Assembly: GCA_036555065.1 (NCBI GenBank)
Contig: DATBLZ010000084.1
Span: forward strand, 1 to 23,948
Length of the DNA stretch: 23,948 nucleotides
Reading direction: 5' to 3'
From: DATBLZ01 sp036555065
GTDB taxonomy: Bacteria > Pseudomonadota > Gammaproteobacteria > Steroidobacterales > Rariloculaceae
The notes beneath the pieces are model-generated. The model worked only from the letters and a program-made list of their open reading frames with translations, was not told the DNA's origin and made no database searches. Below, in pieces: positions 5,908 to 15,134 of this stretch (the first letter of the stretch is position 1; each line of letters starts with the position of its first letter). Made by a program: the position numbers and the translations under genes.

Positions 5908-7370
5908 CCGAGGAGATTCTAGTCAACGTGACATCACGAGAGGTGCGCGCCGCGCTCGTCGAGAACGGTGTGCTCCAAGAGCTCATGATCGAGCGCGCGA
6001 GTCGCCGCGGGCTCATCAGCAATATATATAAGGGTCGCGTGGCGCGCGTGCTGCCGGGCATGCAGGCGGCGTTCATCGACGCAGGCCTCGAGCGTACGGC
6101 TTTTCTGCACGCGTCCGACATCGCCCGCAATCCACATGCCGACTCGCCGGTCGCCGAAGACGAGCCGAATATTCGCGACTGCGTCCAAGAAGGCGACGAG
6201 CTCCTGGTCCAGGTGCTCAAGGATCCGCTCGGCACGAAAGGTGCGCGGCTCACGACTTACATCACGATTCCGTCGCGGTTTCTCGTCATGATGCCGAGGG
6301 GCGAAGGCATCGGCGTGTCGTCGCGCATCGCGAGCGAAGAGGAGCGCGAGCGGCTGCGCGCGCTCGTCGAGAGCTTGCGACTCGAGTCGCCGGCGGCCGG
6401 GTACATCGTGCGGACGGCGGCCGAAGGCGCCGACGTGGAAGCTTTGCGCGCCGACATGCTCTTTCTCGAAAAGCTCTGGGAAGCAGTCGAGGAGAACGCG
6501 AAGCGCGCGCGGCCCGGCGAGCTCGTGCACGAAGGCCTGGCGTTGCCGCTGCGGGTGCTCCGGGACCTCGTCACGCCGGAGATGGAGCGCGTGCGCGTCG
6601 ACTCCGAATCGGCATGTGCGCGGATGCGCGAGTTCGCGGAGCGCTTCATCCCGAACATGGCGACGAAAATCGAGTGGTACTCGGAGCCGCGGCCGATATT
6701 CGACCTCTACGGCGTCGAGGACGAGATCGAGCGCGCGCTCAAGCGCGAAGTTCCGCTCAAGTCGGGTGGTTACGTCGTCATCGATCAAACCGAGGCCATG
6801 ACGACGATCGACGTCAACACCGGCGCCTATGTTGGCTACCGAAACCTCGAGGAGACGATCTTCCGCACGAACCTCGAGGCTGCAGTCACGATCGCGCGGC
6901 ACCTGCGGCTGCGCAACCTCGGCGGAATCATCATCATCGATTTCATCGACATGGCCGAAGGAGAGCACCGCGAGCAGGTGCTGCAGGCGCTCATGGGACG
7001 GCTCGCCGAGGACTACGCGAAGGCGCAGATCATGGACGTGTCGCCGCTCGGGCTCGTCGAAATGACGCGAAAACGCAACCGCGAAAGCCTGCAGCATATT
7101 CTCTGCGAGACCTGTCCAAGCTGCGAGGGTCGCGGGTTCGTCAAGACGGCCGAAACTGTGTGCCACGAGATTTTCCGTGAAATCGTCCGCCAGCATCGGC
7201 AGTTCGACGTGCAGGAGCTCCTGATTCTCGCGCGGCCCGAGGTCATCGAGCGCCTGCTCGATGAGGAGTCGGCGATCGTCGCCGAGCTCCAGGAGCTCAC
7301 GCAGACGCCCATTAGGCTGCAGTCCGAAGGCATGTATGCGCCCGACCAGTACGACGTAGTGCCGATGTGA
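5904..7370 (+). CDS. rng: Ribonuclease G (Rng/CafA)
   Basis: Endoribonuclease that matures the 5' end of 16S rRNA and degrades some mRNAs. 488 residues, about the size of E. coli RNase G and much shorter than RNase E, with no C-terminal scaffold region. The N-terminal S1 domain ('RGLISNIYKGRVARVLPGMQ') is followed by the catalytic DNase I-like subdomain. Metal-binding Asp303 is in 'TTIDVNTG' and Asp346 in 'IIIIDFIDM'. The zinc-link motif Cys404-Pro-Ser-Cys407 mediates dimerisation. The start ATG overlaps the maf stop; the open frame upstream of it is only a shadow of maf. Confidence 0.97.
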   Translation: MTEEILVNVTSREVRAALVENGVLQELMIERASRRGLISNIYKGRVARVLPGMQAAFIDAGLERTAFLHASDIARNPHADSPVAEDEPNIRDCVQEGDELLVQVLKDPLGTKGARLTTYITIPSRFLVMMPRGEGIGVSSRIASEEERERLRALVESLRLESPAAGYIVRTAAEGADVEALRADMLFLEKLWEAVEENAKRARPGELVHEGLALPLRVLRDLVTPEMERVRVDSESACARMREFAERFIPNMATKIEWYSEPRPIFDLYGVEDEIERALKREVPLKSGGYVVIDQTEAMTTIDVNTGAYVGYRNLEETIFRTNLEAAVTIARHLRLRNLGGIIIIDFIDMAEGEHREQVLQALMGRLAEDYAKAQIMDVSPLGLVEMTRKRNRESLQHILCETCPSCEGRGFVKTAETVCHEIFREIVRQHRQFDVQELLILARPEVIERLLDEESAIVAELQELTQTPIRLQSEGMYAPDQYDVVPM

Positions 7371-7384
7371 GCCTTAGGATCGCA

Positions 7385-10300
7385 ATGCGCCAGTTCCTCA
7401 ACACGCTCGCCAAGTGGGTGGTCGTGACGCTCGGCGTGCTCGTGATACTGCTCGCGATCGGCATCGGCGCATTCCGCGTGTTCGTCGCGCGCGCGCCCGA
7501 GTACCAAGCCGAGCTCCAGGCTTGGGTCGCCGGCGAGCTCGGCTTGTTCGTGAGCTTCGATCAGCTCAACGCGCGCTGGGGTCTGCGCGGCCCCGAGATC
7601 ACGCTCGATGCCGTGCGGATCGGCCGCGACGGCACGGTGGCGCCGTTGATTGCCGCAGAGCGCGTCGGCATCGGACTCGATGCCATGGCGCTCTTGCTCG
7701 AGCGCGAGCTTCGACTCAGCCGGCTCACGATCGACGGCCTGAACCTCTCGATCGAGAGCACCGGCGCCGGACGATTTCAGCTCGCGGATGCGCCGCCGGG
7801 CGAGGGCACGGGTTTCGGCGCGTTGATTCCGGAGCACGTCGAGGTCGTCGTGCGCGGCGGTCAGGTCCGCTACTCCGATACGCTTCGCGGCGAGCAGTGG
7901 CTGTTCGAGGGCGTCGCGATGAGCCTGACCCGGACCGCCGAGACGTTGGCGATCACGGCGAGCGCCGCGCCGGCGGCAGCGCTCGCCGAAGGGCTCGAGC
8001 TCACGTTCGATGCCGAGCTCGGCCGCGGCGACGAGCGCGGCACGCGGTGGCGGCTTGCGACCGATCTCGCCGGCGTCGACGTTGCGGCGCTCGCGCGCCT
8101 GCTGCCCACCGAGGCCGTCTATGCAGTCGCCGGCACGGGCGACGCGGCGCTCCTGGTCGAGAGCGCGCAAGGCCGAATCGAGCACGCGACCGTCGATCTC
8201 GATCTCGACAACGTCGTAGTACCGGGCGCAGAGACCGACGGCGCGCCCACCTACGAGCAGATCGCGCTCACGGGGGATTGGCGCGCGGATGCGAATGGCG
8301 GATGGCGGCTCGACTTGTCCGATGTCGACCTCGCTCGGCACGGTCGACGTTGGCCGTTGCGTGCGACCGCGACGTTGGCCGTTGAACGACAGGACGGCAG
8401 CGTGCGCGGCATCACGGCGCAGAGCGATTTCGTGCGGCTCGACGACCTCACGCCGATCATGCGTGCCGTCGGGCCTCCAGCGCTCGCTGCCGAATGGAAC
8501 GAGCTCGACCTCGACGGCGACCTGCGCGACCTCGATCTCGCGCTGACCCGCGCGCCCGGCGCCGACTGGACGTACTCGCTCGGCGTGCGTTTCGCGAACC
8601 TCGGCTTCGCGGCCGCGGCCGGGCGGCCGGGAATCCGCGGGCTCACGGGCGCGCTGACCTCGGACGCGCGCAGCGGCACGCTCGAGCTCACGAGCCGCGA
8701 CGTCACGCTCGACTGGCCGTCGCTGTTCGCCGCTGTCGTCGGCGCCTCGAGCGTGAACGGGTCGCTCGTTTGGCGGCAAGGCCGCGACGTCGTGCGTGTG
8801 GTCAGCAACGATCTCACGCTCGGCGTGCTCGACACGCAAATCGAGAGCAGCCTCGAGCTCACGTTGCCGCTCGACGGCAGCCCGGCGCGTCTCGACCTCC
8901 AGAGCACGGCGGAACGCGTCGATCTCGTGGCCGCCAAGCGCTATCTGCCGGCGCCGCGAATGCCGCGGCCCGTCGTGACCTGGCTCACGAGCGCGATTCA
9001 GGGAGGCGCGGCGCGCAATGTCGAGCTCAGTTTCTTCGGTCCGATCGCAGCATTCCCGTTCGACGGCGGCGAAGGCTATTTCCGCGTGGCCGCCGACCTC
9101 GAGGACGCGACGCTCGAATTCGTTCCGGCGTGGCCGCGAGCCGAAGAGCTCGACGGCCGAGTCGAATTCATCAATGCGGGTTTCAGCGCGCGCGGCCGCG
9201 GCTGGATCCTCGGCAACCGCGCCGAAGACTTTGCGGTAGATATCCCGGAGCTCCGCGACGCGGTGCTGACCGTCGCCGGGCGCACGCAGGGGCCGTTGGC
9301 GGAAGTTCTCACGTTCCTGCAAACGGCACCGCTGATTGCGACGCAGCTCGGGCCCGAATACGAGCGCATGCGTGCGCACGCGGGAACGGGCGACGTGGAT
9401 CTCAGGCTCGATATGCCGCTGCGCGACCGCGGGGCCTTTACGCTCGATGCAGAGCTGCGCGTTGCCGGCGGCGAGCTTTCGATCGACGGTTTTCCGCCGC
9501 ATGCGACCGAGATCAACGGCGTGCTCGACATCGATGGAACCGCGGTGACTTCCCGAAGCCTCGAGGCGATTTTTCTCGATGGCCCCGTGAGCGGTTCGAT
9601 TACCGTTCCCGACGATCCGGGTTATCGCGCCGCGCTCGCCGTCGACGGCGAGGCGACGGCCGCGAGCATCGTCTCGGCATTCGGCCTACCGCTGACGGCC
9701 CAGATCGGGGGGCAAACACGTTGGCAGGGGGAATTGCTCCTACCCGCGCGCGTGACGCCGCCGAGCCCGTTGCGCATTGCGGTGCAAACGAATCTCACCG
9801 GCATTGCGCTCCGGCTCCCGGCGCCGCTCGCGAAGGAGCCCGGGGAGCCCGCGAACGTGCTGCTCGATTTCACGTTCCCGCCGGCCGGCGGCCTCGCCCT
9901 CGACGGCAACTTCGGCGCTACGCGCCGGCTCGCGCTGCGGTACTCGCCGGGCGCTCTGGGGCTCGAGTTCGACCGCGGCACGGTGCAGCTCGGCGGCGGC
10001 CCGCCCGTGTTGCCGGCGGCACCCGGCCTCGTCATTCGCGGCGACGTCCCGGCGCTCGATCTGAGCGAGTGGCTCGCGCTCGCCGACGCGTCGAGTCGCG
10101 ACGGCACGCGCGCGCTGCTCGCGGGCGCAGAGCTCGAGATCGGCGAGTTCGCCGCGTTCGGCCAGCGCCTCGGCGCAACGCGGCTCGATGCGCAACGCGA
10201 GGACGATTTCTGGAATATCGCGATCGCGAGCGAGCCGATCGCGGGATACATCTCCATTCCAAGGGGGATGGCGCGTCCGCAGATCGTCGCGAACATGGAG

Positions 10301-11224
10301 CGCGTGTATTGGGCGTTGGGCGACGCCGGACGAGCGCAAGAACGCGACCCGCGGACGCTGCCGGGCGTCGCGCTTCAGGCCGCGGAGCTTGCGATCGACG
10401 ACCATCGTCTGGGCCGCGTCTCCGCGGATCTCGTGCCGGACGCGATGGGGCTCAGGCTCGTCTCGTTCGCGAGCGCCACGGACAGCTATGCGGCCGAGGG
10501 CAGCGGCAGCTGGCTCGCCGGCCCCGGCGGGCCCGCAACGCGAGTCGCCGTCAACGTCACGTCCACCGACGTCGGTGTTGCGCTCGGTGAGCTCGGCTTC
10601 ACGCCGTTCCTCGCTGCCGAGACGGCCGATGTTACCGCGAGCCTCCATTGGCCCGGCGGGCCCGACGAGCGTTGGCGCGATCACGTGAGCGGCGACGTCG
10701 CCATGCGTTTCGAGAAAGGCAGCTTGCCGGAGCTCGATCCCGGCGCCGGCCGCGTCGTGGGCCTCTTGAGCATCGCGGCGTTGCCGCGGCGCCTCGCGCT
10801 CGATTTCCGCGACGTCTTCAGCCCGGGGTTCGTGTTCGACGAGATAAGCGGCGACTTTACGGTCATCGACGGCGATGCCTATACGGACAATCTCAAGATG
10901 GCCGGGCCCGGCGCCGAGATCGGCGTGATCGGACGCACGGGGCTTCGCGACCGCGACTATCAGCAACAAGCCGTCGTCACCGCGGAGCCCGGCAACGTGC
11001 TGCCGACCGTCGGCGCGCTCGTCGCCGGCCCGACGGTCGGGGCTGCGTGGTGGCTCTTCATGCGCATCTTCAGAAAGCCGCTCCAAGGAATCGGCCGCGC
11101 TTCGTATTGCGTGACGGGCACCTGGGATGATCCGCAAGTCGAGCGGCTGACGGGCGACCGCGTCGACGAGGTCGAGCGCTGCGCGGCGCTGCCGCCGGGC
11201 GGATTTGCGGCCGCGACGGAGTAG
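7385..11224 (+). CDS. yhdP: YhdP family AsmA-like phospholipid transport protein
   Basis: A very large inner-membrane-anchored periplasmic protein. With TamB and YdbH, E. coli YhdP carries phospholipids toward the outer membrane and affects permeability. The 1279 residues begin with a short cytoplasmic segment and one transmembrane helix (about residues 11-33, rich in Val/Leu/Ile), then a long repetitive beta-rich periplasmic region. The C-terminus has the family hallmark 'GLLSIAALPRRLALDFRDVFSPGF' and 'YCVTGTWDDPQVERL'. I chose ATG 7385, 5 nt after AGGA (7376-7379); a GTG at 7367 overlapping the rng stop would add 6 residues. The amidase gene starts 8 nt downstream. Strong antisense open frames inside are GC-bias shadows. 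Confidence 0.93.
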   Translation: MRQFLNTLAKWVVVTLGVLVILLAIGIGAFRVFVARAPEYQAELQAWVAGELGLFVSFDQLNARWGLRGPEITLDAVRIGRDGTVAPLIAAERVGIGLDAMALLLERELRLSRLTIDGLNLSIESTGAGRFQLADAPPGEGTGFGALIPEHVEVVVRGGQVRYSDTLRGEQWLFEGVAMSLTRTAETLAITASAAPAAALAEGLELTFDAELGRGDERGTRWRLATDLAGVDVAALARLLPTEAVYAVAGTGDAALLVESAQGRIEHATVDLDLDNVVVPGAETDGAPTYEQIALTGDWRADANGGWRLDLSDVDLARHGRRWPLRATATLAVERQDGSVRGITAQSDFVRLDDLTPIMRAVGPPALAAEWNELDLDGDLRDLDLALTRAPGADWTYSLGVRFANLGFAAAAGRPGIRGLTGALTSDARSGTLELTSRDVTLDWPSLFAAVVGASSVNGSLVWRQGRDVVRVVSNDLTLGVLDTQIESSLELTLPLDGSPARLDLQSTAERVDLVAAKRYLPAPRMPRPVVTWLTSAIQGGAARNVELSFFGPIAAFPFDGGEGYFRVAADLEDATLEFVPAWPRAEELDGRVEFINAGFSARGRGWILGNRAEDFAVDIPELRDAVLTVAGRTQGPLAEVLTFLQTAPLIATQLGPEYERMRAHAGTGDVDLRLDMPLRDRGAFTLDAELRVAGGELSIDGFPPHATEINGVLDIDGTAVTSRSLEAIFLDGPVSGSITVPDDPGYRAALAVDGEATAASIVSAFGLPLTAQIGGQTRWQGELLLPARVTPPSPLRIAVQTNLTGIALRLPAPLAKEPGEPANVLLDFTFPPAGGLALDGNFGATRRLALRYSPGALGLEFDRGTVQLGGGPPVLPAAPGLVIRGDVPALDLSEWLALADASSRDGTRALLAGAELEIGEFAAFGQRLGATRLDAQREDDFWNIAIASEPIAGYISIPRGMARPQIVANMERVYWALGDAGRAQERDPRTLPGVALQAAELAIDDHRLGRVSADLVPDAMGLRLVSFASATDSYAAEGSGSWLAGPGGPATRVAVNVTSTDVGVALGELGFTPFLAAETADVTASLHWPGGPDERWRDHVSGDVAMRFEKGSLPELDPGAGRVVGLLSIAALPRRLALDFRDVFSPGFVFDEISGDFTVIDGDAYTDNLKMAGPGAEIGVIGRTGLRDRDYQQQAVVTAEPGNVLPTVGALVAGPTVGAAWWLFMRIFRKPLQGIGRASYCVTGTWDDPQVERLTGDRVDEVERCAALPPGGFAAATE

Positions 11225-11232
11225 AAACGAGG

Positions 11233-12042
11233 ATGCACGCCGCAGCCATCCAGATGACGAGCACGCGCGACGTGACGCAAAATCTCGCGGCTGCGCGCGA
11301 GCTCATCGACGCTGCCGCGGCGCGCGGCGCCGAGCTCGTCGTGCTTCCGGAGAACTTCTCGTTTCTCGGGCCGCAGGATGCCGACCGGCTCGCGGCGGCC
11401 GAGCAACCGGGCGAGGGCCCCGCCCAGGATTTTCTCGCCGAGCAAGCGCGCCGCCACGGCATCTGGATCGTCGGCGGCACGATTCCGATCATCGCGGGCC
11501 ATGGCCGCGCGAGCTCGCGCTCGCTGCTGCTCGACCCCAACGGCGCACCCGTCGCCGAGTACGACAAGATTCATTTATTCGATGTCAGCGTGCCCGATGC
11601 CGCAGGCGAGACTTACCGCGAATCCGCAACGACGCTGCCGGGGTCGGCCGTCACCACGGCGCCGACGCCGTTCGGGCGCCTCGGCATGGTCGTCTGCTAC
11701 GACTTGCGATTCCCGGCGCTGTTTCATCGGCTCGGCGTCGCGGGCATGGAGATCCTTGCGGTGCCCGCCGCGTTCACCGTGCCGACGGGCCGCGTTCACT
11801 GGCAGCCGCTGCTGCAGGCGCGCGCGATCGAGTCGTTGACTTATGTCGTCGCGAGCGCCCAGTGCGGCGAGCACGGCGGCGGGCGACGGACTTACGGACA
11901 CTCGATGATCCTGAGCCCGTGGGGCGAAGTGCTCGCCGAACGTGCATCGGGACCTGGCATTGTCGCGGCCGAACTGGATATGATCAAGCTCAAGGAGATC
12001 CGCGCCAAGTTTCCCGTCCTCGAGCACCGACGCGACCTGTGA
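11233..12042 (+). CDS. Carbon-nitrogen hydrolase (Nit1/deaminated-glutathione-amidase-like)
   Basis: Nitrilase-superfamily amidase of 269 residues. The catalytic triad is visible: Glu40 in 'VVLPENF', Lys112 in 'YDKIHLFDV' and Cys155 in 'VVCYDLRFP'. The 'KIHLFDV' and 'CYDLRFPALFHRL' context is typical of Nit1/Nit2-type enzymes that hydrolyse deaminated glutathione, so repair of that side product is the most likely role, but substrate cannot be proved from sequence. GAGG directly abuts the ATG. It lies between yhdP and tldD, as in Pseudomonas, and its stop is 1 nt before tldD. Confidence 0.92.
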   Translation: MHAAAIQMTSTRDVTQNLAAARELIDAAAARGAELVVLPENFSFLGPQDADRLAAAEQPGEGPAQDFLAEQARRHGIWIVGGTIPIIAGHGRASSRSLLLDPNGAPVAEYDKIHLFDVSVPDAAGETYRESATTLPGSAVTTAPTPFGRLGMVVCYDLRFPALFHRLGVAGMEILAVPAAFTVPTGRVHWQPLLQARAIESLTYVVASAQCGEHGGGRRTYGHSMILSPWGEVLAERASGPGIVAAELDMIKLKEIRAKFPVLEHRRDL

Positions 12043-12043
12043 T

Positions 12044-13513
12044 ATGAGCCAAGTACGATCCGTCATCCCTCGCGATTCGGTCGCTGCCGCCGAGGAGCAG
12101 ATGCTCCTGCCTGCCGGGCTCGACCTCGCGGCCCTGCGGCGCGCGCTCGATACGCTCATGGGCACCGCGATCGATTATGGGGACTTGTATTTCCAATCCA
12201 CGCGCTTCGAGACCTGGAGCGTCGAGGACGGAATCGTCAAGGAAGGCGTATATAGCATCGATCAAGGCGTCGGCGTGCGCGCCGTTGCGGGTGAGAAGAC
12301 GGGTTTCGCGTATGCCGATGCGATCGATGCTGATTCGCTGCTCGATGCGGTACGCGCCGCGCGCGGAATAGCGCGCGCGAAAGGCACCGGGCGCGCAAAA
12401 ACCGGCAGGCCGAGCGCGCACCGCAATTCGTTGTATCCACCCGTCGATCCATTGCCGAGCATGACGGATCGCGCCAAGGTCGATTTGCTCGCCGACCTCG
12501 ACAAGCGAGTCCGCAGCCTCGACCCGCGCATCATCCAAGTTACGGCGAGCCTGGCCGGCGTCTATGACGTCATCCTCGTCCAGGCATCCGATGGCACGCT
12601 CGCCGCCGACGTTCGGCCACTCGTGCGCCTCAACGTTGCAGTGATTCTCGAGCATGCGGGCCGGCGCGAGCAGGGGTATTCGGGCGGCGGCGGCCGCGGG
12701 GATTTCAGCGTCGTAACGGCGGCGGATTTGCCGATCAAGATCGGCCGCGAGGCCGTACGTCAGGCGATCGTGAACCTCGACGCCGTGCCCGCGCCCGCGG
12801 GCAACATGCCCGTCGTGCTCGGGCCGGGTTGGCCGGGCGTGCTCCTGCACGAGGCCATCGGCCACGGCTTGGAAGGCGACTTCAACCGCAAGGGCACGTC
12901 GGCTTTCACGGGGCGAATCGGCGAGCGCGTCGCGACGGAGCAGTGCACCGTCGTCGACGACGGCACGCTGGCCGGCCGGCGCGGCTCGTTGAACTGCGAC
13001 GACGAAGGGACGCCGACTCGGTGCAACACGCTCATCGAAAAGGGCCGGTTGCGCGGCTACATGCATGACAAGCTCAACGCGCGGCTCATGCAAACGGCGA
13101 GCACGGGCAACGCGCGCCGCGAATCCTACGCGCACGTGCCGATGCCGCGCATGACCAATACGTACATGCTGCCCGGCAAGTACGATCCCGAGGAGATCAT
13201 CGCGTCCGTGGAGCGCGGCATCTACGCGCCGAACTTCGGCGGCGGGCAGGTCGATATCACGTCCGGGAAGTTCGTGTTCTCCGCGAGCGAGGCCTACCTG
13301 ATCGAGAACGGCAAGAAAACGGCGCCCGTGAAAGGCGCGATGCTCATCGGCAGCGGACCCGAGGTCTTGACGCGCGTCTCGATGGTCGGCAGCGATCTCG
13401 CCCTCGATCCTGGAATCGGCATTTGCGGCAAGGAAGGCCAATCGGTCCCGGTCGGTGTCGGCCAGCCGACGCTCAAGATCGACTCGTTGACGGTCGGCGG
13501 CACCGACGCTTAA
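12044..13513 (+). CDS. tldD: Metalloprotease subunit TldD
   Basis: Catalytic half of the TldD/TldE (PmbA) zinc protease, which degrades unfolded peptides, matures microcin B17 and removes CcdA in E. coli. 489 residues. The HExxxH motif is 'HEAIGHGLEGD' with His269, Glu270 and His274. The likely third metal ligand is Cys461 in 'GICGKEGQ'. 'FGGGQVDITSGKFVF' is a further family signature. ATG follows the amidase stop by 1 nt. Its partner pmbA is 3.3 kb away, beyond the ATPase and purEK. Confidence 0.96.
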   Translation: MSQVRSVIPRDSVAAAEEQMLLPAGLDLAALRRALDTLMGTAIDYGDLYFQSTRFETWSVEDGIVKEGVYSIDQGVGVRAVAGEKTGFAYADAIDADSLLDAVRAARGIARAKGTGRAKTGRPSAHRNSLYPPVDPLPSMTDRAKVDLLADLDKRVRSLDPRIIQVTASLAGVYDVILVQASDGTLAADVRPLVRLNVAVILEHAGRREQGYSGGGGRGDFSVVTAADLPIKIGREAVRQAIVNLDAVPAPAGNMPVVLGPGWPGVLLHEAIGHGLEGDFNRKGTSAFTGRIGERVATEQCTVVDDGTLAGRRGSLNCDDEGTPTRCNTLIEKGRLRGYMHDKLNARLMQTASTGNARRESYAHVPMPRMTNTYMLPGKYDPEEIIASVERGIYAPNFGGGQVDITSGKFVFSASEAYLIENGKKTAPVKGAMLIGSGPEVLTRVSMVGSDLALDPGIGICGKEGQSVPVGVGQPTLKIDSLTVGGTDA

Positions 13514-13531
13514 CGCCCGGCGCGCGTTAAG
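13509..13531 (+). terminator. Stem-loop overlapping the tldD stop codon
   Basis: CTTAACGC (13509-13516) and GCGTTAAG (13524-13531) are perfect 8-bp arms around a 7-nt loop; the tldD TAA lies inside the left arm. There is no T-run after the stem, so it is not a classical intrinsic terminator. It may end the long operon weakly, stabilise the 3' end or be an operator for the next gene. Confidence 0.4.
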
Positions 13532-13604
13532 TCAAAAATCGTCGCGCAGGCGCTTGTGATTGATTTCACCGACGCGTGCGCCGCCGCATTCTAAGCTTTG
13601 CTCC

Positions 13605-13769
13605 ATGGGATTGGACGACACATACACGGACCTCGAGTTCAAGAAACGCATCGACGATGCGAACCGGGAGTGGATGAGGCAATTCGCGCACCGCGAGCCG
13701 GACCTGGCCGTCGAAGGGTTCACGACGTTGCTCGCGCGCTTCGTCCGCCTCTTCTCCCCCAAGAAGTAG
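13605..13769 (+). CDS. Small conserved-looking hypothetical protein (54 aa)
   Basis: I do not recognise this protein. The ATG at 13605 gives 54 residues, mostly charged and predicted helical: acidic start ('MGLDDTYTDLEF'), basic/acidic helix ('KKRIDDANREWMRQF'), then an amphipathic segment ending 'LLARFVRLFSPKK', which could touch a membrane. The frame extends upstream to a TTG at 13560, but the added residues look random. No clear Shine-Dalgarno is seen. It sits between tldD (after a stem-loop) and the convergent ATPase-FHA gene, only 19 nt from that gene's stop. Codon use resembles its neighbours, which supports a real gene, but evidence is limited. Confidence 0.55.
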   Translation: MGLDDTYTDLEFKKRIDDANREWMRQFAHREPDLAVEGFTTLLARFVRLFSPKK

Positions 13770-13788
13770 AAGCGCTGACGCTCCGCGA

Positions 13789-15063
13789 TTACGAAGACTG
13801 CTCGTCCTCGTCGAGCGTCTCTTCGACGAACTCATCGTCCTCGTCCGCATCTTCGTCCGCGTCGAGCTCCTCGAGCTCGGCGGTCGCCTGCTGGCCGCGA
13901 AGATCGTGGTAGAGCAGCTTGTGCTCGCCGATCTGCACGACATCGCCCTCGACGAGATCGTGATGCTTCACGCGCCGTGAGCGTACGAAGATTCCGTTCG
14001 TGCTGTTGAGGTCTTCGATGACGCAGGCCTGTGCAGTCGTTATGACTTGTGCGTGGTGGCGTGACACGAATTTGCTGCGGATTTGTAGATCGTTGTCGGC
14101 CGTACGGCCGATGATCGCGCGGCCCAGCGCGACGGGAAAATCCGCGACGACCTGGTCGCGAAACAGCACGTCGAACCTCGCGAGATGTGCTACGGGGTGC
14201 GTGAATCCGCCGGCGGCGGCGCGCGGACCGTCACCTGCGGGCCGACGCTCGGCGTAGGGCACCCATTGCAGCTCCGCGGCCGCGGCTTTGACGAGGTCGC
14301 CCGTGACGGTGCTAGCGTCCTCGGCGAACGCGCAGAGCATCGCCGTATCACACAGGATGTTGGTGAGCCGGGGTATGCCGCCCGTGTAACGGAAAATCAG
14401 GTCGAATGCGTCATCCTTGATGATTTGGCGTCCCTGTGCACCTGCGATCTCGAGGCGATGCTCTATGTATTCGCGGGTTTCGCGCTTCGATAGGGCCGAG
14501 AGGTGGAACTTCAAACGCACGCGCTGGCTCAGCTGCTCTAGATTGGGCGATTCGAGCTTCCGCGCGAGCTCGGGCTGCCCCGCGAGGATGATCCGCAGCA
14601 GCTTGTCCTTCTGCGACTCGATGCCCGAAAGCAAGCGAACCTCCTCGAGGACGCGCCGCGAGAGGTTCTGCGCCTCGTCGACGACGAGGAGCAGAGTTTT
14701 TCCGGCCGCGTATTGCTCGATCATGTAGTCGCGAAGCGTCGCGAGGAGCTCGATCTTCTTTTGCCGGAACGGCTTGAAGCCGAACTCGACGAGCAGCGCT
14801 TGGAGAAACTCCACGGGCGAAAGCTGCGTCTGGCTGATCTGCGCGAGCACGACGTTGTCGGGTAGCTCCGCCAGAAAGCTCTCGATGAGCGTCGTCTTTC
14901 CCGAGCCTATCTCACCGGTAATGACGACGAAGCCGTCCGCGAGCCAGATCGTCGACTCCATGTAGGCTTTCGCTCGGGCGTGCTGCTTGCTCGCGAAGAG
15001 GAAATGCGGATCCGGTGTGAGCCGAAAGGGCATCTCCGAGAGTCCGAACAGTTCGAGATACAT
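13789..15063 (-). CDS. GspA/ExeA-type AAA ATPase fused to a C-terminal FHA domain
   Basis: 424 residues in three parts. Residues 1-270: an ExeA/GspA-like ATPase ('MYLELFGLSEMPFRLTPDP'), Walker A 'GEIGSGKTT' at 50-58, Walker B 'LLLVVDE' at 124-130, followed by 'AGQPEL' and 'LSQRVRLKFHL'. Residues about 297-388: a forkhead-associated phosphothreonine-binding domain with Gly319-Arg320, 'SRHH' 334-337 and 'NSTNG' 353-357. Residues 389-424: a very acidic Glu/Asp tail. ExeA-type ATPases help build the type II secretin by acting on peptidoglycan, but no PG-binding domain, GspB or other gsp gene is nearby. The FHA domain suggests response to Ser/Thr phosphorylation; no kinase is in the window. Domain calls are firm, cellular role unknown. 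Confidence 0.9.
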   Translation of the reverse strand: MYLELFGLSEMPFRLTPDPHFLFASKQHARAKAYMESTIWLADGFVVITGEIGSGKTTLIESFLAELPDNVVLAQISQTQLSPVEFLQALLVEFGFKPFRQKKIELLATLRDYMIEQYAAGKTLLLVVDEAQNLSRRVLEEVRLLSGIESQKDKLLRIILAGQPELARKLESPNLEQLSQRVRLKFHLSALSKRETREYIEHRLEIAGAQGRQIIKDDAFDLIFRYTGGIPRLTNILCDTAMLCAFAEDASTVTGDLVKAAAAELQWVPYAERRPAGDGPRAAAGGFTHPVAHLARFDVLFRDQVVADFPVALGRAIIGRTADNDLQIRSKFVSRHHAQVITTAQACVIEDLNSTNGIFVRSRRVKHHDLVEGDVVQIGEHKLLYHDLRGQQATAELEELDADEDADEDDEFVEETLDEDEQSS

Positions 15064-15083
15064 CGATGAGCCGCCCTCAATGG

Positions 15084-15098
15084 AGGCTTGCGAAGCCT
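15084..15098 (-). other. Short hairpin between purK and the ATPase-FHA gene
   Basis: AGGCTT (15084-15089) and AAGCCT (15093-15098) form a perfect 6-bp stem with a 3-nt loop in the 71-bp gap after purK. No T-run follows on the minus strand, so termination is unproven. Confidence 0.3.
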
Positions 15099-15134
15099 AA
15101 TACATCCCGTACGCGGATTCGAGGACCCACGCCG

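Noticed and set aside
7013..9502. 829-codon open frame on the minus strand across rng and yhdP
   Set aside because: It is antisense to two clearly conserved genes. Its composition (Arg/Glu/Ala-rich without domains) is the usual shadow of GC-rich codon bias.
8494..10590. 698-codon plus-strand open frame inside yhdP
   Set aside because: It is a frame-shifted shadow, almost entirely Arg/Ala/Gly, with no recognisable motif, and the yhdP frame carries the homology.
9740..11137. 465-codon minus-strand frame in the 3' half of yhdP
   Set aside because: Antisense to conserved YhdP C-terminal sequence; no family signature.
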